Shown here: positions 27,356 to 36,225 of the stretch, piece by piece
Layout of the letters: each line of letters begins with the position of its first letter
Position numbering within the stretch: the first letter of the stretch is position 1
Source: Cardiobacterium hominis
GTDB lineage: Bacteria > Pseudomonadota > Gammaproteobacteria > Cardiobacteriales > Cardiobacteriaceae
Assembly: GCF_900637305.1 (NCBI RefSeq)
Contig: NZ_LR134365.1
Location: 2,348,501 to 2,412,500 of the forward strand
Reading direction: 5' to 3'
DNA: 64,000 nucleotides
Program-made: the position numbers and the translations under genes
The notes under the pieces: generated by a model
What the model was told of the DNA's origin: nothing
The model's database searches: none
Seen by the model: the letters and a program-made list of their open reading frames with translations, nothing else

Positions 27356-27379
27356 AAAAATGGTGGGGCAAGCCCCACC
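27356..27379 (-). terminator. Terminator after the saccharopine dehydrogenase-type gene
   Basis: The hairpin GGTGGGGC / GCCCCACC with a two-base loop is followed on the minus strand by A then TTTTT. It lies 12 bases past the stop of the gene at 27392. Confidence 0.8.
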
Positions 27380-27391
27380 GGATGAATCGTT

Positions 27392-28579
27392 TTATAGTTC
27401 TTTGACTTCCCACGGCAGGCCGTACTGTGCCAAGGCTTCAAGGAAGGGATCGGGATCGAATTGCTCCATGTTGTAAACGCCTGCCTGATGCCATTTGCCT
27501 TGCAGCATCATCATCGCGCCAATCATCGCCGGTACGCCGGTGGTGTAGGAAATGGCCTGTGAGCCGACTTCGGCGTAGCAGGCTTCGTGGTCGCAGATGT
27601 TATAGACGTAAACGGTTTTTTCTTTGCCGTCTTTGAGGCCTTTGGCGACGCAGCCGATGCAGGTTTTGCCTTTGGTGCGCGGGCCGAGTGAGGCGGGGTC
27701 GGGCAATACGGCTTTCAGGAATTGGATGGGGATGATTTCTTTGCCCTCAAACAGCACCGGCTCAATGGATGTCATGCCGACGTTTTCCAGCACTTTGAGG
27801 TGGTTGAGGTAGTTGTCGGAGAAGGTCATCCAGAAGCGCGCGGTTTTGATTTCCGGATAGTGTTTGACCAAGGATTCCAATTCTTCGTGATACATCATGT
27901 AGATGTTTTTTTCGCCGATTTGCGGGAAATCGAAAACGCGCTTATGCGCGAGCGGCGGGGTGATTTGCCAGGCGCCATTTTCCCAATGCTTGGCTTCGGC
28001 GGTGACTTCGCGGATGTTGATTTCCGGATTGAAGTTGGTGGCAAAGGGCAGGCCGTGGTCGCCGGCGTTGGCGTCGATGATGTCCAGCTCGTGGATTTCG
28101 TCGAGTAGGTGTTTTTTGATGTAGGCGGTGAAGACGTTGGTCACGCCCGGGTCGAATCCGCTGCCGAGCAGCGCCATGATGCCGCGCGCCTTGAAGCGGT
28201 CGTGGTACGCCCACTGCCATTTGTATTCAAATTTGGCTTCTTCCGGCGGCTCGTAGTTGGCGGTGTCGAGGTAATCCACGCCGGTGGCGAGGCAGGCGTC
28301 CATGATGTGCAGGTCCTGGTACGGCAGGGCGACGTTCAGCACCAAATCGGGCTTGATGCGCTCAATCAGCGCGGTGAGCTCGGCGACGTTGTCGGCATCG
28401 ACGGCGCTGGTGGCAACTTCCACGCCGTATTTGGCCTTGACCGCCGCGGCGATTGCCTCGCATTTGGCGAGAGTGCGGCTGGCGAGGGTGATTTTGCTGA
28501 AGGTGTCTTTCGCCTGCGCGCATTTGTGGACGACGACGTTGGAGACGCCACCGGCGCCGATGATGAGGACGTGAGACAT
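27392..28579 (-). CDS. Carboxynorspermidine/carboxyspermidine dehydrogenase, saccharopine dehydrogenase family
   Basis: A 395-residue NADPH enzyme of the saccharopine dehydrogenase family. It starts with a Rossmann motif VLIIGAGGVSNVVVHKCAQ. Specific blocks follow: ALPYQDLHIMDACLATGVDYLDTANYE (position only, about residues 84-110), GSGFDPGVTNVFTAYIKK and DANAGDHGLPFATNFNPEIN (marker only). These fit the enzymes that condense aspartate semialdehyde with a diamine to make carboxy-(nor)spermidine in the alternative polyamine route. The usual decarboxylase partner is not in the window. Its substrate, putrescine or diaminopropane, cannot be told by eye. Confidence 0.85.
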   Translation of the reverse strand: MSHVLIIGAGGVSNVVVHKCAQAKDTFSKITLASRTLAKCEAIAAAVKAKYGVEVATSAVDADNVAELTALIERIKPDLVLNVALPYQDLHIMDACLATGVDYLDTANYEPPEEAKFEYKWQWAYHDRFKARGIMALLGSGFDPGVTNVFTAYIKKHLLDEIHELDIIDANAGDHGLPFATNFNPEINIREVTAEAKHWENGAWQITPPLAHKRVFDFPQIGEKNIYMMYHEELESLVKHYPEIKTARFWMTFSDNYLNHLKVLENVGMTSIEPVLFEGKEIIPIQFLKAVLPDPASLGPRTKGKTCIGCVAKGLKDGKEKTVYVYNICDHEACYAEVGSQAISYTTGVPAMIGAMMMLQGKWHQAGVYNMEQFDPDPFLEALAQYGLPWEVKEL

Positions 28580-28814
28580 GCTTTGCTCCTGTGTGTGAAT
28601 GAAGGCGGCGGATTATACGCTTTCTGCCTGTTTCCATGCGGATTCTTTGCCATTTGGCGCACCGGACCACGCGGCGAAAGCATGGGGCGTTCTCCGGCGC
28701 GAGCCGCTTGCACATCGCGGCAGGGATGCTGCAACGATTTGCGCGACTGGGATAAACTGTCCGCCCTGCGCGCCGCTGTAGCGCGTGATCCCCCGTTTGC
28801 ACCGCGAGAATCCC

Positions 28815-29813
28815 ATGCACGACTATCTAGTATTCATCGGCCGCTTCCAGCCCTTCCACAACGCCCATCTGCGCATGGTGCGCAGCGCCCTCGCCCGCGC
28901 CGGACGACTCATCCTGCTCGTCGGCACGGCAGACGCGCCGCGCAGTTCGCGCAACCCGTGGACGTTTGCCGAACGCGAAGCGATGATTCGCGCCGCGCTT
29001 GATGCGGACGAAAACGCCCGCACCGACATCCGCCCGCTGCACGACGACCCCTACCACGACGAACGCTGGACGGCGCAAGTGGAGGCGACCGTCGCCGCCG
29101 TACTCGCCGCACACGGCACGCCCGCCGCGCGCGTCGGCCTCTTTGGCCACGAAAAAGACGCGAGTTCTTTCTACCTGCGCCTCTTTCCGCAATGGGATTA
29201 CGTCAGCGAGGCCGACACCGACGGTATCAGCGCCACCCCCATCCGCCGCCGCTATTTTCTTTTACCGGACGGCGAAGCCTGGGATGAACCGCAACTGCCG
29301 CCCGCCGTCGCCGCCGCCCTGCGCGATTTCCGCACGACAGACGCCTACCGCGCCGTCGCCGCCGAGGCGCGCTACGTCGCAGACTACAAGCAATCCTGGG
29401 CGGCCGCGCCCTACCCGCCCATCTTCGTCACCGTTGATGCGCTCGTCCTTTGCCGCGAACACGTCCTCGTCGTCAAACGCGGCGGCCAACCGGGATACGG
29501 CCTACTCGCCCTGCCTGGCGGCTTTCTCAATCCGGACGAAAACCTGCGCGACGCCTGCCTGCGCGAACTGCGCGAGGAAACCGGGCTGCAACTGCCGCGC
29601 GATGCCATCCGCCGCGTTTTCACCGCCGACAAGCCCGACCGCAGCGCCATCGGCCGCGTCATCACCCACCTGCACATCATTCACCTTGACGGCGAACCGC
29701 CTGCGGTCAAGGGCATGGACGACGCCGCGGCCGCCTTCTGGCTACCGCTCGCCGACCTGCGCCGCGACCGCTTCCACGACGACCATTACTATCTGATTCA
29801 AGACAACCGCTGA
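28815..29813 (+). CDS. Bifunctional NMN adenylyltransferase / Nudix hydrolase
   Basis: A 332-residue two-domain enzyme of NAD metabolism. Residues 1-175 form a nucleotidyltransferase: FIGRFQPFHNAHL (with the HxxH-like NAH motif), and ISATPIRRR near its end, making NAD from NMN and ATP. Residues 195-332 are a Nudix domain with the full box GGFLNPDENLRDACLRELRE followed by ETGL; relatives hydrolyse ADP-ribose or similar nucleotides. I place the start at the ATG at 28815 (MHDYLVFIGRF), since the earlier in-frame start gives unrelated residues. It resembles the Synechocystis and Francisella fusion proteins. Confidence 0.9.
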   Translation: MHDYLVFIGRFQPFHNAHLRMVRSALARAGRLILLVGTADAPRSSRNPWTFAEREAMIRAALDADENARTDIRPLHDDPYHDERWTAQVEATVAAVLAAHGTPAARVGLFGHEKDASSFYLRLFPQWDYVSEADTDGISATPIRRRYFLLPDGEAWDEPQLPPAVAAALRDFRTTDAYRAVAAEARYVADYKQSWAAAPYPPIFVTVDALVLCREHVLVVKRGGQPGYGLLALPGGFLNPDENLRDACLRELREETGLQLPRDAIRRVFTADKPDRSAIGRVITHLHIIHLDGEPPAVKGMDDAAAAFWLPLADLRRDRFHDDHYYLIQDNR

Positions 29814-29840
29814 ATCTATTGACCGTTACCAGGAACCCCC

Positions 29841-30260
29841 ATGCGCATTCTCGTTGTCCTCATCCTCGCTGCCGCCTTCTGCGGCGGCCTCTATTTCTGG
29901 AGCCGCGACCCGCTCGCTGACGTCCCCACCAGCGCGCACGGCTTCATTGACGTTCCCCTGCCGCACGGCACTGATGCCAACACCGTCCTCATCCTCACCC
30001 CGCCGCACAGCCCGGACGATCTGCGGCAAACGGCCGACGCCCTGCAAAAAGCCTTGCAGGAGGCGGGCATTCCCGCCACGCGCGATACGCGCTACCACAG
30101 CGCCGATCCGGTCATGAGCGCCCGTTTCGACGCGCTGGCGCACCGCCCCGGCCCGATTGTTTTCGTGCGCAACAAGGCGCGCGCCAACCCGCCGCTCGCC
30201 GACGTCATCGCCGAATACCGCACGCCTGAGACGCCGCAGGCCAAGGCGTCGTCCCAGTAA
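29841..30260 (+). CDS. Membrane-anchored protein of unknown function
   Basis: A 139-residue protein with one N-terminal hydrophobic helix (ILVVLILAAAFCGGLYFW, about residues 3-20) and a small periplasmic or cytoplasmic domain with the stretch DDLRQTADALQKALQEAGIP. No family recognised. It follows the NMN adenylyltransferase gene by 27 bases and precedes lspA by 72 bases, so it is probably read from the same transcript. Codon usage matches its neighbours, which supports it being real. Confidence 0.65.
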   Translation: MRILVVLILAAAFCGGLYFWSRDPLADVPTSAHGFIDVPLPHGTDANTVLILTPPHSPDDLRQTADALQKALQEAGIPATRDTRYHSADPVMSARFDALAHRPGPIVFVRNKARANPPLADVIAEYRTPETPQAKASSQ

Positions 30261-30332
30261 CCGGATACGCACGGCAGCGTGTTCTGCGCGGCTTGGTATA
30301 AAATGCCGCGCTTTCATTTTTAGAGGTTTTTT

Positions 30333-30809
30333 ATGCAGAAGATTCTGGCTTTTCTCGTCGCCATTGCCTGGTTTGTCGCGGATTATTTCAGCAAGTTGTG
30401 GGCGCTGGAGACGCTCGGTAACGGTGTGGTGATGCGGCTGACGCCGTGGATGGATTTCAAGCTCGCGTTCAACAAGGGCGCGGCTTTCAGCCTGTTTGCC
30501 GATGGCAGCGGCTGGCAGCGCTGGTTTTTCATGGGCATCGCCACCGTCATCGGTCTGTGGCTGTGTTATGCGATTGTTTTTGAGCGCACCAACGCGCTGA
30601 CGCGCCTCGCCTATGCCAGTATTCTCGGCGGTGCCATCGGCAATTTGTATGACCGCATCCTGCACGGCAAGGTGGTCGATTTCATCAGCTGGCACATTGG
30701 CAGCGCTTACTGGCCAACGTTTAACGTCGCCGATGTGGGTATTTGTGTCGGTGTCGGTCTGCTGGTCATCGCCTGGTTGGTGGAATGGCGCGCCGGGAGC
30801 CGCTTGTGA
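30333..30809 (+). CDS. lspA: Lipoprotein signal peptidase (SPase II)
   Basis: A 158-residue inner-membrane aspartyl protease that cleaves prolipoprotein signal peptides. Four membrane helices are visible. The signature blocks are FNKGAAFSLF, GGAIGNLYDRI and FNVADVGI, with the two catalytic aspartates in YDR and ADV. The ATG at 30333 follows an AGAGG ribosome site. The final TGA overlaps the GTG start of the asparaginase gene. Confidence 0.95.
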   Translation: MQKILAFLVAIAWFVADYFSKLWALETLGNGVVMRLTPWMDFKLAFNKGAAFSLFADGSGWQRWFFMGIATVIGLWLCYAIVFERTNALTRLAYASILGGAIGNLYDRILHGKVVDFISWHIGSAYWPTFNVADVGICVGVGLLVIAWLVEWRAGSRL

Positions 30810-31774
30810 GCGGGATATTGGTGATTTATGCGGGCGGCACCATCGGCATGAAGCCGGGCCCGGCCGGGCTGGTGTCTGATCCGCAGTTCGTCGCGCGTTT
30901 GCAGGCGGCGCTGCCGGATGTGGCGTTTGCGGTGTTCACCTGCGAGCCGGCGATTGACAGTTCTTCCGCCACGCCCGCCGCCTGGCAGCGCCTTGCCGAT
31001 GCGGTCGCAACGCGGCGCGAGGATTACCGCGGGTTTGTGATTTTGCACGGTACCGATACGCTCGCCTATAGCGCCGCCGCTTTGAGCGAGATGTTGCGCG
31101 GGCTGGGGCGGGCGGTGGTGCTCACCGGTTCGCAGATTCCGCTCGGTCAGCCGGAGAGTGACGCGCTGCGCAATGTGCGCGGCGCGCTCGCATTTGCGGC
31201 GATGGATGCGGTGCAGCAGACGGCGGTGTTTTTTTATGACCGCCTGCTGCGCGGCGATGCGGTGCGCAAGCTGGACGCGCAGTCTTTTGCCGCTTTTGAC
31301 AGTCCGAACGCCGACTGGCTGGGGATGTTTGATGGTGAGATGGCGACGCTGTCCGCCCCGCTGTTTGAGGAAGGCGAGGAGAGCGCTTTTTTGTGCGGCG
31401 ATTGGCGCGGCTTTCAGGAAGGAGCGGTCGCCAGTCTTTTGGTGACGCCGGGAATGCCGGAATCTGCGTTCGCGCCGCTTTTGGCGGATACGCGGCTGCG
31501 CGCCCTGGTGCTTTTGAGCTACGGCGTCGGCAATTTGCCGGTTCGCGCCGATTTGCATCAGGCGTTACAAGCGGCGATGGCGCGCGGGGTATGCGTGGTG
31601 AATGTCAGCCAGTGCTGGCGCGGCGAGGTTGCCGGGCACAGTTATGCGGTCGGCGCGGCGCGTCTTGGTGCGCTCAGTGGCGGTCGGATGACGCCGGAAG
31701 CGGTTTATGCCCGCCTGCATTGTCTGCTCGCGGAAAGCGATGCGCCACTCACGCCGCGCTGGTCGCATAGGTAA
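30806..31774 (+). CDS. ansA: Type I (cytoplasmic) L-asparaginase
   Basis: A 322-residue amidohydrolase converting asparagine to aspartate. The first active-site Thr lies in VIYAGGTIGM and the second in ILHGTDTLAYSAAALSEML; the Ser/Asp contact GSQIPL and the LLSYGVGNLP block also fit. No signal peptide, as expected for the cytoplasmic type. I start it at the GTG at 30806, which overlaps the lspA stop as GTGA; upstream codons in the same frame are lspA sequence. A terminator follows immediately. Confidence 0.9.
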   Translation: MSGILVIYAGGTIGMKPGPAGLVSDPQFVARLQAALPDVAFAVFTCEPAIDSSSATPAAWQRLADAVATRREDYRGFVILHGTDTLAYSAAALSEMLRGLGRAVVLTGSQIPLGQPESDALRNVRGALAFAAMDAVQQTAVFFYDRLLRGDAVRKLDAQSFAAFDSPNADWLGMFDGEMATLSAPLFEEGEESAFLCGDWRGFQEGAVASLLVTPGMPESAFAPLLADTRLRALVLLSYGVGNLPVRADLHQALQAAMARGVCVVNVSQCWRGEVAGHSYAVGAARLGALSGGRMTPEAVYARLHCLLAESDAPLTPRWSHR

Positions 31775-31778
31775 ATAA

Positions 31779-31808
31779 AAACGCCCAACCGGTGAAGGTT
31801 GGGCGTTT
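31779..31808. terminator. Rho-independent terminator after ansA
   Basis: AAACGCCCAACC and GGTTGGGCGTTT arms around a short loop, five bases past the ansA stop. Confidence 0.8.
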
Positions 31809-31817
31809 GGGATTTGA

Positions 31818-31894
31818 TGGTCGGAGAGACAGGATTTGAACCTGCGACCCCTTGCACCCCATGCAAGTGCGCTACCAGGCTGCGCTACACTCCG
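31818..31894 (-). tRNA. tRNA-Pro(GGG)
   Basis: A 77-base cloverleaf with encoded CCA. The D-arm is GCGCAGCCTGGTAGCGC, the anticodon stem CTTGC/GCAAG holds loop ATGGGGT (anticodon GGG), and the T-arm is CAGGTTCAAATCCTG. It begins with C as proline tRNAs do. The acceptor stem has one T6:T67 mismatch. Confidence 0.93.
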
Positions 31895-31930
31895 ACTTGA
31901 AGCCGCGCATTATAGAGATTTGGAGGTTCG

Positions 31931-32680
31931 ATGCAAGCGCTTTTTCCCGCGGAAATCCCGTGGCTACCGGCCGATTGGCCACTCGCCGACCGCTTTGTCG
32001 CCGGCACTTCGATGACGGATAACCCGCTAGTTACCCAAGGTTTTAATCTGGCGCGCCATGTGGCGGATGAGCCTTCACGGGTGGAGGCCGCACGGGCGCG
32101 GCTGGCGGCGCTGCTGCCGGAGGCGCGCTGGTTGTGGTTAAGCCAGGTGCATAGCGCCACGGTGTGGCAGGCGGTGGATTATCAGGCGGGTGTCGAGGGC
32201 GATGCGCTGGTGAGCCGCGAGGCAGCGCGCGTGCCGGTGGTGATGACCGCCGATTGTGTCCCCGTGTTGCTGGCTGACCGCAACGCGACGGTATGGGCAG
32301 CGGTGCACGCCGGTTGGCCGGGGCTGCACCGCGACATTATCGCGGCGACGGTGGCCGCGATGGCGGTTGCCCCCGCTTCGCTCTTTGCCTGGATTGGCCC
32401 GTGTATCCGCCAGGAGAACTATGAAGTGGATGCGCCATTTTTCCAGCGCTTTGTTGAGGCGGACGGGCGCTATGCCACGGCGTTTGTCGCCAACCGCCCC
32501 GGTCATTGGCTTGCCGATTTGCCCGCGATTGCTCGGATGCAGTTGCAGGAGGCGGGCTTGCCCGCGGCGCAAATCAGCGACTGCGGACTGTGTTCGTTCG
32601 CCGACAGCCGCTTTTTCTCGCACCGCCGCAACGGCGCGCAGGCAGGAAGGATGGCGACGTTCATCGCGCCGCGCCTGTAG
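31931..32680 (+). CDS. pgeF: Multicopper polyphenol oxidase / purine nucleoside phosphorylase family (YfiH, PgeF)
   Basis: A 249-residue protein of the YfiH/LACC1 family, reported to act as a purine nucleoside phosphorylase/adenosine deaminase and to edit peptidoglycan precursors. Core motifs are LSQVHSATVW (metal-ligand His), MTADCVPVLLAD (Cys), AAVHAGWPGL (His) and ARFAWIGPCI-like FAWIGPCIRQENYEV. It lies 36 bases past the tRNA-Pro gene on the opposite strand. The ATG at 31931 fits the family start. No signal peptide is visible, so it should be cytoplasmic. Confidence 0.9.
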   Translation: MQALFPAEIPWLPADWPLADRFVAGTSMTDNPLVTQGFNLARHVADEPSRVEAARARLAALLPEARWLWLSQVHSATVWQAVDYQAGVEGDALVSREAARVPVVMTADCVPVLLADRNATVWAAVHAGWPGLHRDIIAATVAAMAVAPASLFAWIGPCIRQENYEVDAPFFQRFVEADGRYATAFVANRPGHWLADLPAIARMQLQEAGLPAAQISDCGLCSFADSRFFSHRRNGAQAGRMATFIAPRL

Positions 32681-32726
32681 CCGGGTGCTATAATCTGAAT
32701 CCTTAATGAATGATGGATAGTTGGAC

Positions 32727-33941
32727 ATGTTGAATCACGATACGCGCATTTTGCTGCTGGAAGGCATCCACCCGAACGCGGTTACCGCGCTGAAACAGGC
32801 GGGGTTTGCCCGCGTTGAGCTGCGTCCGGCAGCGCTGGAAGGCGCGGCGTTGGCGGAAGCCTTGCAAAATGCAGACGTGGTCGGCATCCGCTCGCGCACC
32901 CAGCTCACCGCCGAGGTGTTGCAGGCGGCGCCGCATCTGAAAGCGGTTGGCTGCTTTTGTATCGGCACCAATCAGGTGGCGCTGGAGGCGGCGCAATTGC
33001 TTGGCATTCCGGTGTTTAACGCCCCTTATTCCAACACGCGCTCGGTCGCCGAACTGGTATTGGCAGAAATCATCTGCCTGCTGCGCGGCCTGATGGCACG
33101 CAATCAGGCGGTGCATGGCGGGCAGTGGCCAAAGGATGCCAAAGGCGCCTGCGAGGCGCGCGGCAAAACGCTCGGCATTATCGGCTACGGCAATATCGGC
33201 GCGCAGTTGTCGGTACTCGCGGAAAACCTCGGCATGCGCGTGATTTTCTACGACATCCAGTCGCGTCTGCCACTCGGCAACGCGGAAGCCGCCCCCTCGC
33301 TTGACGCGCTCTTGGCGCAGGCAGACGTGGTCAGCCTGCATGTGCCGGAAACGCCCGACACGCGCGACCTCATTGGCGCACGCGAACTGTATTTGATGAA
33401 GCCGGGCGCGATGCTGGTAAATGCGGCGCGCGGGCAGTGTGTGGTCATTGACGATTTGGCGGAAGCGCTGACGAGCGGCCATATCGCCGGTGCGGCGCTG
33501 GACGTCTTCCCGGTTGAGCCGAAAGGCGGCAACGAGCCGCTGGACTGCCCCCTGCGTGGCATGGAAAACGTCATCCTCACGCCGCACATCGGCGGTTCGA
33601 CGATAGAAGCGCAGGCAAACATCGGCCTGGAAGTGGCGGGACGCTTCGTGCAGTACCTGAAAAGCGGCGCGACCGTCGGCGCGGTCAACTTCCCCGAAGT
33701 ATCGCTGCCGCTGCGCGAAGACACGCACCGCCTGCTGCACATCCACCGCAACCAGCCCGGCGTGCTCTCTGCGGTCAACCACCTTTTCGCCGAACACGGC
33801 ATCAACATCGCCGCACAAACGCTGATTACCAAAGGCGAAATCGGCTATCTGGTGATGGACGTGGCGCACAGCGACTCGCAAGTCGCGCTGGAACAACTCA
33901 AAAGCGTCGCCGGTACCATCCGCAGCCGCATCATTTATTAG
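32727..33941 (+). CDS. serA: D-3-phosphoglycerate dehydrogenase
   Basis: A 404-residue NAD enzyme making 3-phosphohydroxypyruvate, the first step of serine synthesis. It has GIRSRTQLT, the NAD motif LGIIGYGNIGAQLS, and catalytic Arg in NAARGQCVV, Glu and His in LTPHIGGSTIEAQ. A C-terminal ACT domain (about residues 335-404, RNQPGVLSAVNHLF) would bind serine for feedback inhibition. A TTG two codons earlier is possible, but the ATG at 32727 gives the E. coli-like length. Confidence 0.94.
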   Translation: MLNHDTRILLLEGIHPNAVTALKQAGFARVELRPAALEGAALAEALQNADVVGIRSRTQLTAEVLQAAPHLKAVGCFCIGTNQVALEAAQLLGIPVFNAPYSNTRSVAELVLAEIICLLRGLMARNQAVHGGQWPKDAKGACEARGKTLGIIGYGNIGAQLSVLAENLGMRVIFYDIQSRLPLGNAEAAPSLDALLAQADVVSLHVPETPDTRDLIGARELYLMKPGAMLVNAARGQCVVIDDLAEALTSGHIAGAALDVFPVEPKGGNEPLDCPLRGMENVILTPHIGGSTIEAQANIGLEVAGRFVQYLKSGATVGAVNFPEVSLPLREDTHRLLHIHRNQPGVLSAVNHLFAEHGINIAAQTLITKGEIGYLVMDVAHSDSQVALEQLKSVAGTIRSRIIY

Positions 33942-34009
33942 CATTTGGCAAGATGCGCCGTTCATTGCATAATGCGGCACTTTTTGGAACACATTGAAAG
34001 GAATACAAC

Positions 34010-36088
34010 ATGGCAGAAGAAACCGTCAAAGAATCCTGCTCGATTCTGATGATCAGCAACGACATGGAATGGATGCTGGCCTTTAGCAAGGGCGTGCAGC
34101 GCTTTTTCCTCTTGAACGAACGTCGCGCGGAAACCCTCGAACAGGCAGAATCACGCATGCTGGAAAGCCGCCCGGACATCGTCGTCCTCGCGGTGCAGGA
34201 AGGCCTGCCATCCATGGACAAACTGCGCCCCTTCGTGCGCGAAAAAATGCACCCGCCGGTGCCGGTCATCGTCATTGACAGCAAGCCGGAAGGCCTTGAC
34301 CAATGGATCAAACAAGGCGCCGAATACGCCTGCGCCCGCCGCGACCTGCTGAGCGCCGTCAAACACGTGCAGCAGCTGATGCGCGTCGCCCACTTTGACG
34401 ACACCCTGCGCAGCGTTGAAAAAAACGCCAAAGCCGTCGCCGACCGCTACGAGCGCATCTACCACGACCTGCCCGACCCGGTCGCCTACGTACAAGACGG
34501 CCTGTTTATCGACGCCAACCCCGCGTTTTTACACACCTTCGGCGTCAAAGACCATGCCGCGCTGGACGAACTGACCCTGATGAGCTTCGTGCCGCACAAA
34601 AGCGAGCGCGGCATCAAGGCGCTCCTGAAAAAAGCGACCGAAAAAGAAGTCGTGCCGAGCGAACGCTTTGAACTGCAAGCCATCAACGGCGGCAAAGTCG
34701 ATGTAAATATCAGCGTTTCCCGCATCACCATCCACGACGAGCCGGGACTGCAAATGTACTTCCGCAGAACCGAAGCGGGAGGCAGCGGTGGCGGTACCGG
34801 ACTGGACCCGACTACCAGCCTTGCCGGGCCGCGCGTTATCGCCGCCTCCATCAAACAAACCCAAGAACGCAGCGAGCCAAAAGCCGTACTCGGCTACTGG
34901 GTGTACGCCTGGATCGAAAACTACCGCGAAGTCTGGCAAAAAGACGGCTACAAGGCGGCAGAAATCATGATAAAAACCGTCGCCGACACCACCAGACGCT
35001 TCCTGCCGCCCAGCACCGAAATCGTCCGCTTCACCGATGATGGCTTGGCGCTGTGGCTGACCGGCAAAAAAGAAGAAAGTATCAAACGGGTGAACGGCCT
35101 CATCGCCCACCTTGACGAAGTCGTGCCGGAAAACATCGGCCGCCTCGTCCACCCCAAAGTCTTCGCCGGCATCTACGAAATTACCACCGAAAGCAGCTAC
35201 GACGACCTCGTCTCCAAAGGCTTCCGTGCCGTGCGCGGCCTCTCCATGAGCCAAAGCAGCGACCGCGTCGCCGAGCCGATGAGCGGCGATATCTCGCGCA
35301 AAGACGAACGCCGCGTCAACGAAATCCAAGCCATCCTCGACGAACAACGCCTGCGCGTCCAATACCAGCCGATCAGCGCACTTGAAGTTGATGGCGTGCC
35401 GCGTTACGCCGACCGCCTGCTCGTCCTGCCATCGGCGAGCGACGCCGAAGGAGAAGGTGCCGCGCCGGTAATGGAAATGGACAAACTGCTGCAAGTGGCC
35501 GAACGCTTTGGCCTCGCCCGCCAATTCGACCGCTACAAAATCAACACCCTCATCCAGGACATCCTCTCCTACGAAGGCGAGCAGCGCGCGCTGCAATGCT
35601 ACATTGCACTCAGCACCGATACCCTGCTCGATGAAACCTTCCCTGAATGGATTGACGGCCAACTGCGTGCCACCGGTATCGCGCCCAACCAAATCGTCTT
35701 TGAACTCAAACTGGAAAACCTCGCCAACGGCTTTACCGGCGCGGTGCACCTCATCAACAAAATGCGCCCGCAGGGCTGCCGTTTCGCGCTGGCCGACGTC
35801 GGCCGCATGGACACCACCGTGCGTGAAATGCTGGAGCGGGTCAAACCGGAAATCATCAAGCTGGACATGCGCGAAATCGACACCTTTGAAGACCGCGAAG
35901 AAGAAGAATTCATGCGGGAAGTTAAAAAATACGCCGAAGAACACCACACCATGCTGATTGCCGACCACATGGAATCTCCGGCGCAACTCTCGCGCGTCTG
36001 GCCGCACGACATCCAGTACATCCAGGGCGACGGTATCGTCCCACCGATGGACAAATTCGCCTTCGACTTTAACGAGCCGCTGTTCTAA
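34010..36088 (+). CDS. fimX: FimX-like protein with degenerate REC, PAS, GGDEF and EAL domains
   Basis: A 692-residue protein, the length and domain order of Pseudomonas FimX, which binds c-di-GMP and promotes type IV pilus assembly. Residues about 10-125 look like a receiver without the phosphate Asp pattern. About 150-255 is a PAS domain (RIYHDLPDPVAYVQDGLFIDA). About 285-420 is a GGDEF-like domain with no GGDEF motif. About 430-685 is EAL-like: the EAL position reads RYADRLLVLP, the DDFG position reads LADVGRM, and KLDMREID remains. Both catalytic sites therefore look lost, and a receptor role is inferred. Pilus genes pilS/pilR are 27 kb away. A terminator follows. Confidence 0.8.
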   Translation: MAEETVKESCSILMISNDMEWMLAFSKGVQRFFLLNERRAETLEQAESRMLESRPDIVVLAVQEGLPSMDKLRPFVREKMHPPVPVIVIDSKPEGLDQWIKQGAEYACARRDLLSAVKHVQQLMRVAHFDDTLRSVEKNAKAVADRYERIYHDLPDPVAYVQDGLFIDANPAFLHTFGVKDHAALDELTLMSFVPHKSERGIKALLKKATEKEVVPSERFELQAINGGKVDVNISVSRITIHDEPGLQMYFRRTEAGGSGGGTGLDPTTSLAGPRVIAASIKQTQERSEPKAVLGYWVYAWIENYREVWQKDGYKAAEIMIKTVADTTRRFLPPSTEIVRFTDDGLALWLTGKKEESIKRVNGLIAHLDEVVPENIGRLVHPKVFAGIYEITTESSYDDLVSKGFRAVRGLSMSQSSDRVAEPMSGDISRKDERRVNEIQAILDEQRLRVQYQPISALEVDGVPRYADRLLVLPSASDAEGEGAAPVMEMDKLLQVAERFGLARQFDRYKINTLIQDILSYEGEQRALQCYIALSTDTLLDETFPEWIDGQLRATGIAPNQIVFELKLENLANGFTGAVHLINKMRPQGCRFALADVGRMDTTVREMLERVKPEIIKLDMREIDTFEDREEEEFMREVKKYAEEHHTMLIADHMESPAQLSRVWPHDIQYIQGDGIVPPMDKFAFDFNEPLF

Positions 36089-36184
36089 CCGGTTCAAAAT
36101 CCCCCTCCCCGGTGCTCTCTTGCTTAGCAAAAAATGGGAAGCATAAAACACCGCTCGGGGGAACAGGATTATCGCTTTCAGCAC

Positions 36185-36213
36185 GCCCCTGCCATTACGG
36201 CAGGGGCTTTTTT
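36185..36213 (+). terminator. Rho-independent terminator after fimX
   Basis: GCCCCTGCC / GGCAGGGGC followed by TTTTTT, about 100 bases past the fimX stop. The stem matches the minus-strand terminator at 14369. Confidence 0.85.
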
Positions 36214-36225
36214 CTGCGCCTTACT

